64,000 nucleotides of DNA, from the NCBI GenBank assembly GCA_002408465.1, contig DHSM01000001.1, positions 1 to 64,000 on the forward strand. Direction: 5' to 3'. Below are positions 7,227 through 16,069 of this stretch, in pieces. The notes under the pieces were generated by a model that did no database searches, was not told the DNA's origin, and worked only from the letters and a program-made list of their open reading frames with translations. This DNA comes from Firmicutes bacterium UBA5286. GTDB lineage: Bacteria > Bacillota > Proteinivoracia > UBA4975. The position numbers were made by a program, and so were the translations under genes. Position 1 is the first letter of the stretch, and the number at the start of each line of letters is the position of its first letter.

Positions 7227-8942
7227 TTACCTGAATTTCCAGCTATAAATCTGCTTTATCATGAAGTTAATTGCAAGCCGTTTTAGCCCATAACCTATAA
7301 ATGTTGTCACTGCAACAATTACTGCCAAAGCGTAATTAGCGAAAACATATTTGCTGGCATTAGCACCAGGATGAAAGCGGATTAAGCCGATCAGGGCAAG
7401 GCACAATAATACTCGTATGAGTTTGTCACTGCTTAATTTTTGTACCGTTTCCCTGACAGTTTGGAAACCATACCCATAGTTCGCCAATATCCTTATTTCT
7501 CTGCTCCTAAAAGTGCAGTATAAGAGGATATATGCTGCCTCTATGCTTAACAAGATACCGCACCACTGTGCCATTACCTTAATTATATCCTGGTATTGCA
7601 CTATCGTAGCTATCTCAGTTCCTACAGCTATAGTTTCCTTGGTCTGGATATAAGTAGTATCAGACAAAAATTCACCAGGAATTTCCTTTAACAGGTCTTT
7701 CACAGAAAACCCGTCTCCCAGGACGATGGTATAGTGAATGGGTTTATATTTATTGCCATCAGTGGAAATGAGTGTCTCTGCTTCAGCAACGCTTTCAGCA
7801 AATAATACTGGATCAAAGTCAACTCTTTTACCTAGCCCGGGCTCTGAGTAGAAATATCCCGTTGTATCTACCCAAGCGAATTCTGTTGATACATCGATAA
7901 AATTAGCTAGGTATATATCTCTAAGGATTGATAAATAGTGTCGGTCGGCAAAATACTCTATTGGATAGACAGTAAAATTCTCGGAGCTATATAATTTTGG
8001 AAGGTCTTGTCTAACAGGAAGGTTAGTGCTGTTCATAATGTCAACAATATCTTGGGCTTTAAACCAGAGGCTGCCTGATAAGATATCGTCCATGACAGAA
8101 ATGGGCAAAATCCCGTGACCCTGAGGGCCAATGGTTGCATGACTTGCATGGCATCGCATTATGTTAACTTGATTGCCAGGAATATACATAGTTTCATCAT
8201 GATCGACTGCCACTCGAGTAGATAGTTTGTAGGCTGATAGAATACACATTAGTATTAGAACGATAATGCCAACGACATTAGCTCCTCTCTTCCAAACATA
8301 ACCGATGAGGTCGAGATCAAGGCCTTTATCTTCTAAGGGATCAAATTTTGAGTGTGATTTTTTCATATCTAAACAAACTTTATTCGGCCCATCATCCCTT
8401 ACCCGGTTATTACTGATAGCGACCGATCCCTTTGCAATGGAATCCAACCTGTCATCATGGGTCACTATCAAGAAACACTTGTGTAGTGCAAAGTCAGAAA
8501 TTATGGCAACTAATTTTTCCACCATGGAAAAATCTAAGTCATTAGTTGGCTCATCTATTAAAACTACCGGGGCGGAAGAAAAAACGCCCCGGAGTAAAGA
8601 TATTATCCTATTTTCGCCACCGCTCAGTTTCCTTGGCTCAAGGTGCAGCAAATATGATAAGTTATATTTGCTTAATAACTCTCTTACCCATTCATCGGGA
8701 GAATCCAGAATTTGCATAGCTATATTTTCTTCCACAGTCATATCCCTAACAATCTCAGTATTGCCCTGAGGAACAAGGACCGTGAGGCCATTGGCATTAG
8801 TGTGTATATTATTCAGGAGAAGGGTTTTGCCGGTCCCGTTATCGCCATGCACTAAATAAACGCCGGTTTCATCAAGTTCTAAAATTCCCCCGTAAACAAT
8901 AATTTTTCCTCTTACTCTAAGATCATTATAAAAGAGTTCCAT
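7227..8942 (-). CDS. MacB-like fusion of ABC ATPase and permease (subunit B)
   Basis: About 571 residues. The ATPase has Walker A GDNGTGKT, signature LSGGENRII, Walker B VVLIDEPTNDLD and switch His in IVTHDDR, so both nucleotide sites look competent. One helix (NVVGIIVLILMCILSAYKL) is followed by an extracytoplasmic domain of about 230 residues, then helices at AQWCGILLSIEAAYILLY and two near the end. The order matches subunit A, with weak overall similarity between the two. A GTG at 8954 would add four residues, but AGGTG is better placed for the ATG at 8942. It follows the small membrane-anchored protein gene by 75 bp. Likely partner of subunit A in one exporter. Confidence 0.85.
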   Translation of the reverse strand: MELFYNDLRVRGKIIVYGGILELDETGVYLVHGDNGTGKTLLLNNIHTNANGLTVLVPQGNTEIVRDMTVEENIAMQILDSPDEWVRELLSKYNLSYLLHLEPRKLSGGENRIISLLRGVFSSAPVVLIDEPTNDLDFSMVEKLVAIISDFALHKCFLIVTHDDRLDSIAKGSVAISNNRVRDDGPNKVCLDMKKSHSKFDPLEDKGLDLDLIGYVWKRGANVVGIIVLILMCILSAYKLSTRVAVDHDETMYIPGNQVNIMRCHASHATIGPQGHGILPISVMDDILSGSLWFKAQDIVDIMNSTNLPVRQDLPKLYSSENFTVYPIEYFADRHYLSILRDIYLANFIDVSTEFAWVDTTGYFYSEPGLGKRVDFDPVLFAESVAEAETLISTDGNKYKPIHYTIVLGDGFSVKDLLKEIPGEFLSDTTYIQTKETIAVGTEIATIVQYQDIIKVMAQWCGILLSIEAAYILLYCTFRSREIRILANYGYGFQTVRETVQKLSSDKLIRVLLCLALIGLIRFHPGANASKYVFANYALAVIVAVTTFIGYGLKRLAINFMIKQIYSWKFR

Positions 8943-9017
8943 TTCGTATATCACCTAGCCAACCTGTTAGTTGTTATCGTAAAAGTTATGATTTGGAGAA
9001 GACAAAAGTTTAAATTC

Positions 9018-9512
9018 TTACTCTATTGGAACCAAAGAACTGAGACACCAATCAAAGTCAATGGTTGATGCGCTAGTCAGATAATTAACCTTACTAACGC
9101 AAGCATTATAGATAGTACCATAAGTAACCTCACGTAACCAAAATTGTCTTGTAAAAACGTTATTTTGAGTAATAGTTACCTCTGGACAAAAAAGCCAAGA
9201 AGATTCGTTAGCTTTCTTGTGTTGAACCAGATATCGGATCTTCGATCTCCCTTCAGTCTGGCGTAGGGAATAAGTAACATCTCCTGCATATGACCTTAAA
9301 CTAATAGTCGCACTCTTAATACCTTGTGCAGCTGGGAATTGCATAGTATGCGTCTCCCCAGAAGTAATTGGAGGGTCAATAGGATGACGGGCTTGATAAA
9401 CACTTGCTTTATAAGAATACACAGCAGTAATGCTAATACCTATCAGTGTGAGTATTGCTATTATTAGAGATATTATACCCCTTGCACGATAGCTCAGGTT
9501 TGTGTGGTACAA
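9018..9512 (-). CDS. Small membrane-anchored or secreted protein, first gene of the MacB-like unit
   Basis: 164 residues, TTG start 7 nt after AGGAGG. A basic N-terminus (SYRARG) is followed by one hydrophobic helix (GIISLIIAILTLIGISITAV), then about 130 exported residues with beta-prone, Thr/Ser-rich sequence and three cysteines (FCPEV, NACVS, DWCLS). I do not recognise the family. It is the first gene behind the strongest promoter of the island, directly before two exporter subunits and a membrane protease. That is where substrate genes usually sit, so it may be an exported substrate or a transporter accessory protein. Confidence 0.75.
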   Translation of the reverse strand: MYHTNLSYRARGIISLIIAILTLIGISITAVYSYKASVYQARHPIDPPITSGETHTMQFPAAQGIKSATISLRSYAGDVTYSLRQTEGRSKIRYLVQHKKANESSWLFCPEVTITQNNVFTRQFWLREVTYGTIYNACVSKVNYLTSASTIDFDWCLSSLVPIE

Positions 9513-9556
9513 TAGTACACCTCCTCATGTTATTCCCCCAAATCATAACCGTATAT

Positions 9557-9585
9557 ATTTTAGGGTACCGCATCAGTTTTGTCAA
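9557..9585 (-). promoter_or_regulatory. Strong sigma-A promoter of the MacB-like unit
   Basis: On the minus strand TTGACA (9580-9585) and TAAAAT (9557-9562) are 17 bp apart. They lie about 45 bp before the TTG start of the small anchored protein, with AGGAGG in between. This is near-consensus. Confidence 0.75.
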
Positions 9586-9930
9586 TCATTTTTATATGCA
9601 GAACATCTGCGATATTAACACATCCCTGAAAATCGCTATGGTACAGGAACATTAATGTCCCTGCGGCAGGCCTTTTCGAATGCTCCGCTTGTGAAATGTT
9701 ACCCATTTATCCTTATACATGGCCTTTCAAAAGGTTCTTTGGTGACACTGCTGGTTTTCTTTCAAATTGGGAGCAGGCCCGGATACAATGTAATCTAATT
9801 CCAGTAGGAGCTTGGCAGTCTAACCGGGTCATCCGCGGATTTTAGGACTTCTGCTGCGATGTGCAACCCAGTTGATTTACGACGCTACTTTGGTATAGTC
9901 TTGTGTTGTTTATTCTTTTACAAATGCATT
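9586..9930. other. Gene-free boundary between island and core genes
   Basis: No frame with a ribosome binding site and plausible product was found. It contains a near-perfect 20-bp palindrome at 9644-9663 (CAGGAACATTAATGTCCCTG) and a perfect 11-bp palindrome at 9660-9670 (CCTGCGGCAGG). These could be an operator or a mobile-element scar. Base composition changes here from A+T-rich to G+C-rich. Confidence 0.5.
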
Positions 9931-9931
9931 A

Positions 9932-9959
9932 AAAAAGCAGGTAATCGTACCTGCTTTTT
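9932..9959 (-). terminator. Rho-independent terminator after hppA
   Basis: A 12-bp stem (AAAAAGCAGGTA / TACCTGCTTTTT) with a 4-nt loop lies 65 bp past the hppA stop and runs into T residues on the minus strand. It can also work in the other direction. Confidence 0.8.
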
Positions 9960-10024
9960 CCACTCTGGATATTCTGTGGTTTTGGGTCATTCTATTTTGA
10001 GACTGCCCCTTCTCAAGGCTAAAG

Positions 10025-12064
10025 TTAGAATTTGTCGGCGAGGAAGTTGAACAGGGGGGCGAAGACCAAGGAGACGATGGTCATCAACTTGATGAGGATG
10101 TTGATGGAGGGACCGGAGGTGTCCTTGAAGGGGTCGCCTACGGTGTCGCCGACAACGGCGGCGGCGTGGGCATCGGTGCCCTTGCCCCCATGGGCGCCGC
10201 CTTCGATGTATTTCTTAGCATTGTCCCAGGCGCCGCCGGCGTTTGCCATGAAAATGGCCATGAGGACGCCGGTGACCAAGGCCCCGGCCAGAAGGCCGCC
10301 AAGAGCTTCTGCCCCTAAAACTGCGCCAATAGCTATGGGAACCACCACGGCCAAAATGCCGGGAATTATCATTTCCTTGATAGCGGCTGCGGTGCTGATT
10401 TCGACGCAGCGGGCATAATCAGGTTTACCCGTTCCTTCCATAATGCCGGGGATTTCCCGGAACTGGCGGCGGACTTCTTCAATCATCTTGAAGGCTGCCT
10501 TGCCCACTGCATCCATGGTCAGAGCTGAGAAAAGGAAGGGCAGCATGCCGCCGATGAAAAGACCGGCAATGACAGATGCGGAAGTAAGGTTAATGGCTGT
10601 GAGATTAACTGCAGTAGTATAGGCTGAGAACAGGGCCAGGGCGGTAAGGGCGGCGGAACCGATTGCAAAACCCTTGCCGATGGCGGCAGTGGTATTGCCG
10701 ATGGAGTCCAGATTGTCGGTTATTTCCCGGACGCTCTCAGGCATATCGGCCATTTCGGCGATGCCGCCGGCATTATCTGCGATGGGGCCATAGGCGTCAA
10801 CGGCAATGGTCATGCCAGCGGTGCCCAGCATGCCTACGGCAGCCAGAGCAATGCCAAACAGGCCTTTGGCTACATTACCATCGATGGCAGAAACTTTGTA
10901 AGCCACAAGAATGGCAATGGCAATGAGGATTATGGGCAGCATGGTGCTGCGCATGCCTACGGCCAAACCGCTGATAATATTGGTTGCCGGTCCGGTCTTG
11001 GAACTGTTGGCAATTGCCTGGACGGGCTTGTGATCGGCAGAGGTGTAGTATTCGGTGACGCGGCCGATGAGCAGACCCGCTACCAGACCAGCGACTATAG
11101 CGAAGAAGAAGCCGATTTCGCCGGTAAGGAGATTATTGAGGAAGTAGGAGGCAATGATTAAGAGCACGCCGGCGATTAAGGTGCCCCGGTCCAGAGCTTT
11201 GCTGGCGTTGCCGCCTTCTTTGACCCGGACAAAGAATGTGCCGATGATCGAGGCGACAATGCCAAACCCGGCAATCAGCAGGGGCAACAGCACAGCCTTC
11301 AGCTGACCGTCTCCGGAAAAGGCAGGAAAGACCAGGGCGATGGCAGCGATGATTGAGCCCACATAAGATTCAAAGAGGTCGGCGCCCATGCCGGCCACGT
11401 CACCGACATTATCCCCAACATTGTCGGCAATGACGGCGGGGTTGCGGGGGTCGTCTTCGGGGATGCCGGCTTCGATTTTTCCCACCAGGTCGGCGCCTAC
11501 GTCGGCAGCCTTTGTATAGATGCCGCCGCCAACACGGGCAAAGAGGGCGATGGAGCTGGCGCCCAAGGCGAATCCGTTAATTATTGCTGCATCCCTGAAG
11601 ATCAGGTACAGGACGCCTACGCCCAAAAGGCCAAGTCCTACAACAACCATGCCGGTGACAGCTCCACCGGAGAAAGCAATGGCCAAAGCGGGATTCATGC
11701 CTGAGCGGGCGGCTTGGGCAGTGCGGGTATTAGCCTTGGTGGCAATGCGCATTCCGATATTGCCGGCCAGGGCGGAAAAAACTGCACCAATTAAAAAGCA
11801 GACAGCAGTATAAAAACCGTCTATGTAACTCTTTTGCGCAGCGCCGATGCCGATGGTCAGGGCAACAGCCACCACCAGGACAAAGATGAGCAGCGACCGG
11901 TATTCCCGGTTAAGGAAGGCCATAGCCCCGTCATGGATGGCTTTACCCAGTTCCTGCATGCGCTCATTGCCGGAATCCGCCTTTTCAATGCGTTGGGCCA
12001 GCACAAAGGCAAAGACCAGCGCGGCGATTCCCAGCAGGGGTGCGACCAATAGTACAGTGTCCAT
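10025..12064 (-). CDS. hppA: Membrane-bound ion-translocating pyrophosphatase
   Basis: 679 residues, full length for the family, with about 16 hydrophobic helices. It hydrolyses cytoplasmic pyrophosphate and pumps H+ or Na+ outward. The substrate-site motifs are GGGIYTKAADVGADLVGKIE and DDPRNPAVIADNVGDNVGD. The stretch GNTTAAIGKGFAIGSA has Ala where K+-independent enzymes carry Lys, so this is the K+-dependent type. I cannot tell H+ from Na+ pumping by eye. The ATG has AAGGAGG 9 nt upstream. It follows secG by 111 bp at the end of the glycolytic gene run, and a strong terminator follows. Confidence 0.97.
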   Translation of the reverse strand: MDTVLLVAPLLGIAALVFAFVLAQRIEKADSGNERMQELGKAIHDGAMAFLNREYRSLLIFVLVVAVALTIGIGAAQKSYIDGFYTAVCFLIGAVFSALAGNIGMRIATKANTRTAQAARSGMNPALAIAFSGGAVTGMVVVGLGLLGVGVLYLIFRDAAIINGFALGASSIALFARVGGGIYTKAADVGADLVGKIEAGIPEDDPRNPAVIADNVGDNVGDVAGMGADLFESYVGSIIAAIALVFPAFSGDGQLKAVLLPLLIAGFGIVASIIGTFFVRVKEGGNASKALDRGTLIAGVLLIIASYFLNNLLTGEIGFFFAIVAGLVAGLLIGRVTEYYTSADHKPVQAIANSSKTGPATNIISGLAVGMRSTMLPIILIAIAILVAYKVSAIDGNVAKGLFGIALAAVGMLGTAGMTIAVDAYGPIADNAGGIAEMADMPESVREITDNLDSIGNTTAAIGKGFAIGSAALTALALFSAYTTAVNLTAINLTSASVIAGLFIGGMLPFLFSALTMDAVGKAAFKMIEEVRRQFREIPGIMEGTGKPDYARCVEISTAAAIKEMIIPGILAVVVPIAIGAVLGAEALGGLLAGALVTGVLMAIFMANAGGAWDNAKKYIEGGAHGGKGTDAHAAAVVGDTVGDPFKDTSGPSINILIKLMTIVSLVFAPLFNFLADKF

Positions 12065-12175
12065 TTATCAAATCCTCCTTAAGTAACGTATAAAAAGCAG
12101 ATGAAAAAAAGATACTCCAACACGCATGCAGCTTTGCTGGAATATCGTCCTGCGAAAGCCGCCGGTGCCAAAGCA

Positions 12176-12406
12176 TTAACGGCCAACAAGAAAAGCCAAG
12201 ACTACTGAACTTACCATAAATAAGATTGCAAGCGCTGATGTCAATTTTGCTAGTTTTTCTTCGAGACCTTTTTTCTTGCCAAAAAGACTTTGGGCCCCAC
12301 CGGCGATTGCTCCAGGCAAACCTGCTTCCTTGCCCGACTGAAGCAGAACCGCGAGAGTCAGTCCAATGGCCAGCAAGGCGTGGACTATCTGCAAGGTAAT
12401 TTCCAA
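12176..12406 (-). CDS. secG: Preprotein translocase subunit SecG
   Basis: 76 residues with two hydrophobic helices (IVHALLAIGLTLAVLLQS and LTSALAILFMVSSVVLAFLV) joined by a Gly-rich loop with FGKKKG, the typical SecG plan. It helps SecYEG move proteins across the membrane. It starts with TTG about 7 nt after GGAGGTGG. It lies downstream of eno, a common place for secG in Bacillota, though a long hairpin separates them. Confidence 0.93.
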   Translation of the reverse strand: MEITLQIVHALLAIGLTLAVLLQSGKEAGLPGAIAGGAQSLFGKKKGLEEKLAKLTSALAILFMVSSVVLAFLVGR

Positions 12407-12471
12407 CTATGCCACCTCCATAACAATTATCGGACTTTAAAATTCTATCATAGCAATCGCCAAAACACAAC

Positions 12472-12501
12472 CTCAGGGGCAGGCCAGGACCTGCCCCTGA
12501 G
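12472..12501 (-). terminator. Hairpin between eno and secG
   Basis: A perfect 12-bp stem (CTCAGGGGCAGG / CCTGCCCCTGAG) with a 6-nt loop starts 7 bp past the eno stop. The tract after it (GTTGTGTTTT) is a weak U run, so termination is probably partial and some transcripts may read on into secG. Confidence 0.6.
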
Positions 12502-12507
12502 AGCATT

Positions 12508-13791
12508 TTATTTTAAGTTGTAGAAGGCAGCTCTGCCCGGCCAGGCAGCGGTGTTGCCCAGCTCTTCCTCAATACGCAGGAGCTGGTTGTACTTAGCCAC
12601 CCGGTCGGTGCGGGAAGGAGCCCCGGTCTTGATCTGACCGGCCCCGGTGGCTACGGCCAGGTCGGCGATGAATGTGTCTTCGGTCTCTCCCGAGCGATGG
12701 GAGATGACAGCTGTGTATCCGGCCCGTTTGGCTGTTTCGATGGCGGCCAGGGTCTCGGTGACGGTGCCAATCTGATTGAGTTTGATCAAGATGGAGTTGC
12801 AGGTGCCCAGTTCAATCCCCTTGGCCAGGCGCGGGACATTGGTGACAAAAAGGTCGTCGCCAACCAGCTGTACTTTCCTGCCCAAAGCCTTGGTGAGATC
12901 TGCCCAGCCGTCCCAGTCTTCCTCGGCCATGCCGTCTTCAATGGAGATGATGGGATACTTCTCCGTCAATTGACTATAATAGTTAACCAATTCTGCGGGG
13001 GTCAGGGAACGGCCTTCTCCGGCCAGATGGTACTTGCCATCCTTATAAATTTCGGTGGCGGCAACATCCAGGGCCAGGACCACATCCTGGCCGGGCTTGT
13101 AACCGGCAGCTTCGATCGCTTCGACAATTGCCTGCAAGGCCGCCTCGTTGGATTCCAAATTGGGGGCAAAACCGCCCTCATCGCCAACGCTGGTATTCAA
13201 ACCGCGGCCCTTAAGGACTTTTTTGAGACTGTGGAAGACTTCGGTAGCCATGCGCAAGCCAGTGCGGAAATCTGGGGCGCCGACAGGCATGACCATAAAT
13301 TCCTGAATGTCCACATTGTTGTCTGCATGCTTTCCCCCATTAAGGATGTTGAGCATGGGCACCGGCAGAATGTGGGCGGTGGCGCCCCCCAGGTAGCGGT
13401 AGAGGGGCAGGCCCAAAAAATCGGCGGCTGCCCTGGCTACGGCCATGGACGCGCCCAGAATAGCATTGGCGCCCAGCTTGCCCTTGTTCTCGGTGCCGTC
13501 CAATTCAATGAGCAATTTGTCGATATACACCTGATCCAAGGCATCATGATCCAAGAGGGCCGGAGCAATGATGGTGTTGACATTTTCTACTGCCTTGAGG
13601 ACACCTTTGCCGCCGTAGCGGGATTTATCCCCGTCCCTGAGTTCCACGGCTTCAAAGGCGCCGGTGGACGCCCCCGAGGGAACCAAGGCACGGGCGACAA
13701 CGCCGCTGGCCAGCACAACTTCTACTTCTACCGTGGGATTGCCCCTGGAATCCAGGACCTCACGGCCATGAACATCTATAATTGAAGACAT
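12508..13791 (-). CDS. eno: Enolase
   Basis: About 427 residues. It converts 2-phosphoglycerate to phosphoenolpyruvate in the cytoplasm. Family motifs are all present: SGASTGAFEA near the N-terminus, GDEGGFAP, the metal-ligand stretch SIEDGMAEEDW, ILIKLNQIGTVTET with the catalytic Lys, and SHRSGETED. A GTG at 13800 is possible, but the ATG at 13791 lies 8 nt after AAGGAG, so I chose it. The gene follows gpmI with essentially no gap and closes the glycolytic operon. Confidence 0.98.
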   Translation of the reverse strand: MSSIIDVHGREVLDSRGNPTVEVEVVLASGVVARALVPSGASTGAFEAVELRDGDKSRYGGKGVLKAVENVNTIIAPALLDHDALDQVYIDKLLIELDGTENKGKLGANAILGASMAVARAAADFLGLPLYRYLGGATAHILPVPMLNILNGGKHADNNVDIQEFMVMPVGAPDFRTGLRMATEVFHSLKKVLKGRGLNTSVGDEGGFAPNLESNEAALQAIVEAIEAAGYKPGQDVVLALDVAATEIYKDGKYHLAGEGRSLTPAELVNYYSQLTEKYPIISIEDGMAEEDWDGWADLTKALGRKVQLVGDDLFVTNVPRLAKGIELGTCNSILIKLNQIGTVTETLAAIETAKRAGYTAVISHRSGETEDTFIADLAVATGAGQIKTGAPSRTDRVAKYNQLLRIEEELGNTAAWPGRAAFYNLK

Positions 13792-13796
13792 ATCCT

Positions 13797-15311
13797 TCAC
13801 TCCTTGTCTATAAGAGATTTCCCCGTCATCTCCCGGGGTTGATTAATACCAAGCAAATCCAAGACTGTAGGTGCAATGTCGCAGAGGGCGCCGTCCCGGA
13901 TTGCCTTGACCCCGGGCCAGACCAGCACCAAGGGCACGGGATTGGCAGTATGAGCGGTATGGGGATTGCCCTGGGCATCCACCATCAGATCGGCGTTGCC
14001 GTGATCGCTGAAGAGGAGCATGGCCCCGCCTGCGGCTTCGGTGGCGGTCCAGACCCGGCCCACACACTGGTCAACGACTTGACAGGCCTGGACGGTGGCG
14101 GCGAAATTGCCGGTATGGCCTACCATATCCGGGTTGGCGTAGTTGAGGACCACCAGAGAAAATTTCTGGGAAGCAATGTGGCTGCAAGCGGCAGCGGTGA
14201 CAGATTCGGCGCTCATTTCCGGCTGCAAGTCATAGGTTTCGACTTTGGGGGAGGGAATCAGCACCCGCTCTTCGCCGGGCAGGGCTTTTTCTTCGCCGCC
14301 GTTGAAAAAGTATGTTACGTGAGCGTATTTTTCCGTTTCGGCAATGCGCAGCTGCTGTAGGCCCTGAGCGCTGACAACCTGGCCCAATGTATTGACCAGC
14401 CGTTCCGGGGGATAGGCCACCGGAGCCTTAATTGTCTCGTCATACTGGGTCATGCACAGATAATGGACCCGGAGTCCCTCCTGCCGGGAGAACCAAGAAA
14501 AATCCTCATCCACAAGGGCCCGGGTAATCTGACGCATGCGGTCGGGCCGAAAGTTGAAGGCAATGACGCTGTCCCCGGTCTTGATTACTCCCTGGGGATC
14601 GATGACAGTGGGGAGGACAAATTCATCTGTAGTGCCGGCGGCATAAGCAGCGTCGACGGCCTGGGCGGCTTTTTCCACCCGAGGCCCTTGGCCGAAGACA
14701 AATGCCCTGTAGGCCAGCTCAGTCCGCTGCCAGCGTTTGTCCCGATCCATGCCGTAGTAGCGGCCGCCAATAGTGGCGATGCTGCCAATACCTATGCTGT
14801 CGCAGGCCTGTTCCAGCCAGCGGATGTACTGATGGGCCGATTGGGGCGGCACATCCCGCCCGTCCAGCAGAGGATGGAGAAAGACCTTCTCCACTCCTCT
14901 GTCCCTGGCCATGCGCAGCAGAGCCTCAATATGTTCCAAGTGGCTGTGGACGCCGCCGTCGGACAAGAGGCCCAGCAGGTGCAGAGCGCTCCCGGAAGGG
15001 ATCCTGTCCATGGCTGCAGCCAGGGCGGCATTGGCAAAAAATCCCCCGGCCTCAATGTCCTTGCTAATTCGAGTCAAGTCCTGATAGACCACCCTGCCAG
15101 CGCCGATATTCAAGTGACCGACTTCCGAGTTGCCCATCTGGCCGACAGGCAGCCCCACTTGGCTGCCGCTGGCAGCCAGGGTGGCAGCGGGATAAGTACG
15201 GTTCAGTTTGTCTATATTAGGCGTGTCAGCTGCTAAGATGGCATTGCCTGCCTGAGGACCCTTGCCCCAGCCGTCCATAATGACCAGCACCACCTGCGCA
15301 GGCGATGTCAC
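13797..15311 (-). CDS. gpmI: 2,3-bisphosphoglycerate-independent phosphoglycerate mutase
   Basis: 504 residues, full length. It interconverts 3- and 2-phosphoglycerate using two Mn ions and a phosphoserine. The N-terminal MDGWGKG metal site, the nucleophile in GQMGNSEVGHLNIG, the LLSDGGVHSH stretch and the C-terminal FSDHGNADLM and TAHTANPVP metal ligands are all visible. The GTG start overlaps the tpiA stop as GTGA, so the genes are translationally coupled. Confidence 0.98.
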   Translation of the reverse strand: MTSPAQVVLVIMDGWGKGPQAGNAILAADTPNIDKLNRTYPAATLAASGSQVGLPVGQMGNSEVGHLNIGAGRVVYQDLTRISKDIEAGGFFANAALAAAMDRIPSGSALHLLGLLSDGGVHSHLEHIEALLRMARDRGVEKVFLHPLLDGRDVPPQSAHQYIRWLEQACDSIGIGSIATIGGRYYGMDRDKRWQRTELAYRAFVFGQGPRVEKAAQAVDAAYAAGTTDEFVLPTVIDPQGVIKTGDSVIAFNFRPDRMRQITRALVDEDFSWFSRQEGLRVHYLCMTQYDETIKAPVAYPPERLVNTLGQVVSAQGLQQLRIAETEKYAHVTYFFNGGEEKALPGEERVLIPSPKVETYDLQPEMSAESVTAAACSHIASQKFSLVVLNYANPDMVGHTGNFAATVQACQVVDQCVGRVWTATEAAGGAMLLFSDHGNADLMVDAQGNPHTAHTANPVPLVLVWPGVKAIRDGALCDIAPTVLDLLGINQPREMTGKSLIDKE

Positions 15312-16069
15312 TGCTTGGCGCCCCCGAAATTGACGATTTTGGCAAAGTTGGCTGCATCCAGGCTGGCTCCGCCTACCAAGGCGCCGTCAATGTCCGGTTG
15401 AGCCATCAAACCGTCAATAGTATCAGGCTTGACGCTGCCTCCATACAAAATTCGCACTTGATCTGCAGCCTGGCTGTATAGCTTGCCCAATTTCCTGCGG
15501 ATAAAGCTGATGACGGACTGGGCGTCAGCTGGGGAGGCTGTGCGACCTGTGCCTATTGCCCATACCGGCTCATAGGCGATGATAGTCTTGGCCAAATCCC
15601 AGGATTGTATTCCTGCCAAGCCCTGCTCCAGCTGTTTAGCGCAGATCTTCTCGGTAACATTCTTTTCCCGCTGTTCCAGGGTTTCTCCCAGGCAAAAGAT
15701 AGGGATAAGCCCATGACAGAGAGCGGCTTTTAGCTTAAGATTGATGGCGGCGTCAGTTTCGCCAAAGAGCTGGCGGCGCTCGGAATGGCCGATAATGACA
15801 TGAGAACAACCAAGGTCTTTGAGCATAAGCGGGGAGATTTCACCGGTAAAAGCGCCGGCTTTCTCCCAGTGCATATTTTGGCCGCCAACCTGCAGGCCGG
15901 TGTCCCGGAGGGTGTCACAGGCCTGGGCCAGGGAGGTAAAAGGCGGGCAGATGACTATTTCCACTTCTGCCGCCCGGTCCCGGCAGGACAAGAGCTGTTC
16001 AGCCAGGACCCTGGTTTCGCCGGCGGTCATATGCATCTTCCAGTTGGCGGCAATGACAGGGCGGCGCAC
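15308..16069 (-). CDS. tpiA: Triose-phosphate isomerase
   Basis: 253 residues, standard length. It interconverts dihydroxyacetone phosphate and glyceraldehyde 3-phosphate. Visible active-site elements are ANWKMH (Lys), IIGHSERR (His), AYEPVWAIGTG (catalytic Glu and loop 6) and ILYGGSV (phosphate binding). GTG start behind GAAGGAGG, overlapping the last base of the pgk stop. Part of the glycolytic operon. Confidence 0.98.
   Translation of the reverse strand: MRRPVIAANWKMHMTAGETRVLAEQLLSCRDRAAEVEIVICPPFTSLAQACDTLRDTGLQVGGQNMHWEKAGAFTGEISPLMLKDLGCSHVIIGHSERRQLFGETDAAINLKLKAALCHGLIPIFCLGETLEQREKNVTEKICAKQLEQGLAGIQSWDLAKTIIAYEPVWAIGTGRTASPADAQSVISFIRRKLGKLYSQAADQVRILYGGSVKPDTIDGLMAQPDIDGALVGGASLDAANFAKIVNFGGAKQ

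Noticed and set aside
9018..9512. Naming the small anchored protein a bacteriocin (lactococcin 972 type)
   Set aside because: It is longer, anchored, and does not show the Trp/Tyr/His pattern of that family; only the context is similar.
9859..10050. Open frame of 63 codons upstream of hppA
   Set aside because: It runs through the hppA terminator hairpin and has no ribosome binding site.
12065..12175. A sigma-54 promoter upstream of hppA
   Set aside because: TGGCAC is present on the minus strand but no GC follows at the required 10-bp spacing.
12697..13785. Long open frame (362 codons) on the plus strand
   Set aside because: It lies entirely opposite eno; its amino-acid pattern mirrors the G+C-rich codons of that gene and has no start site or family motif.
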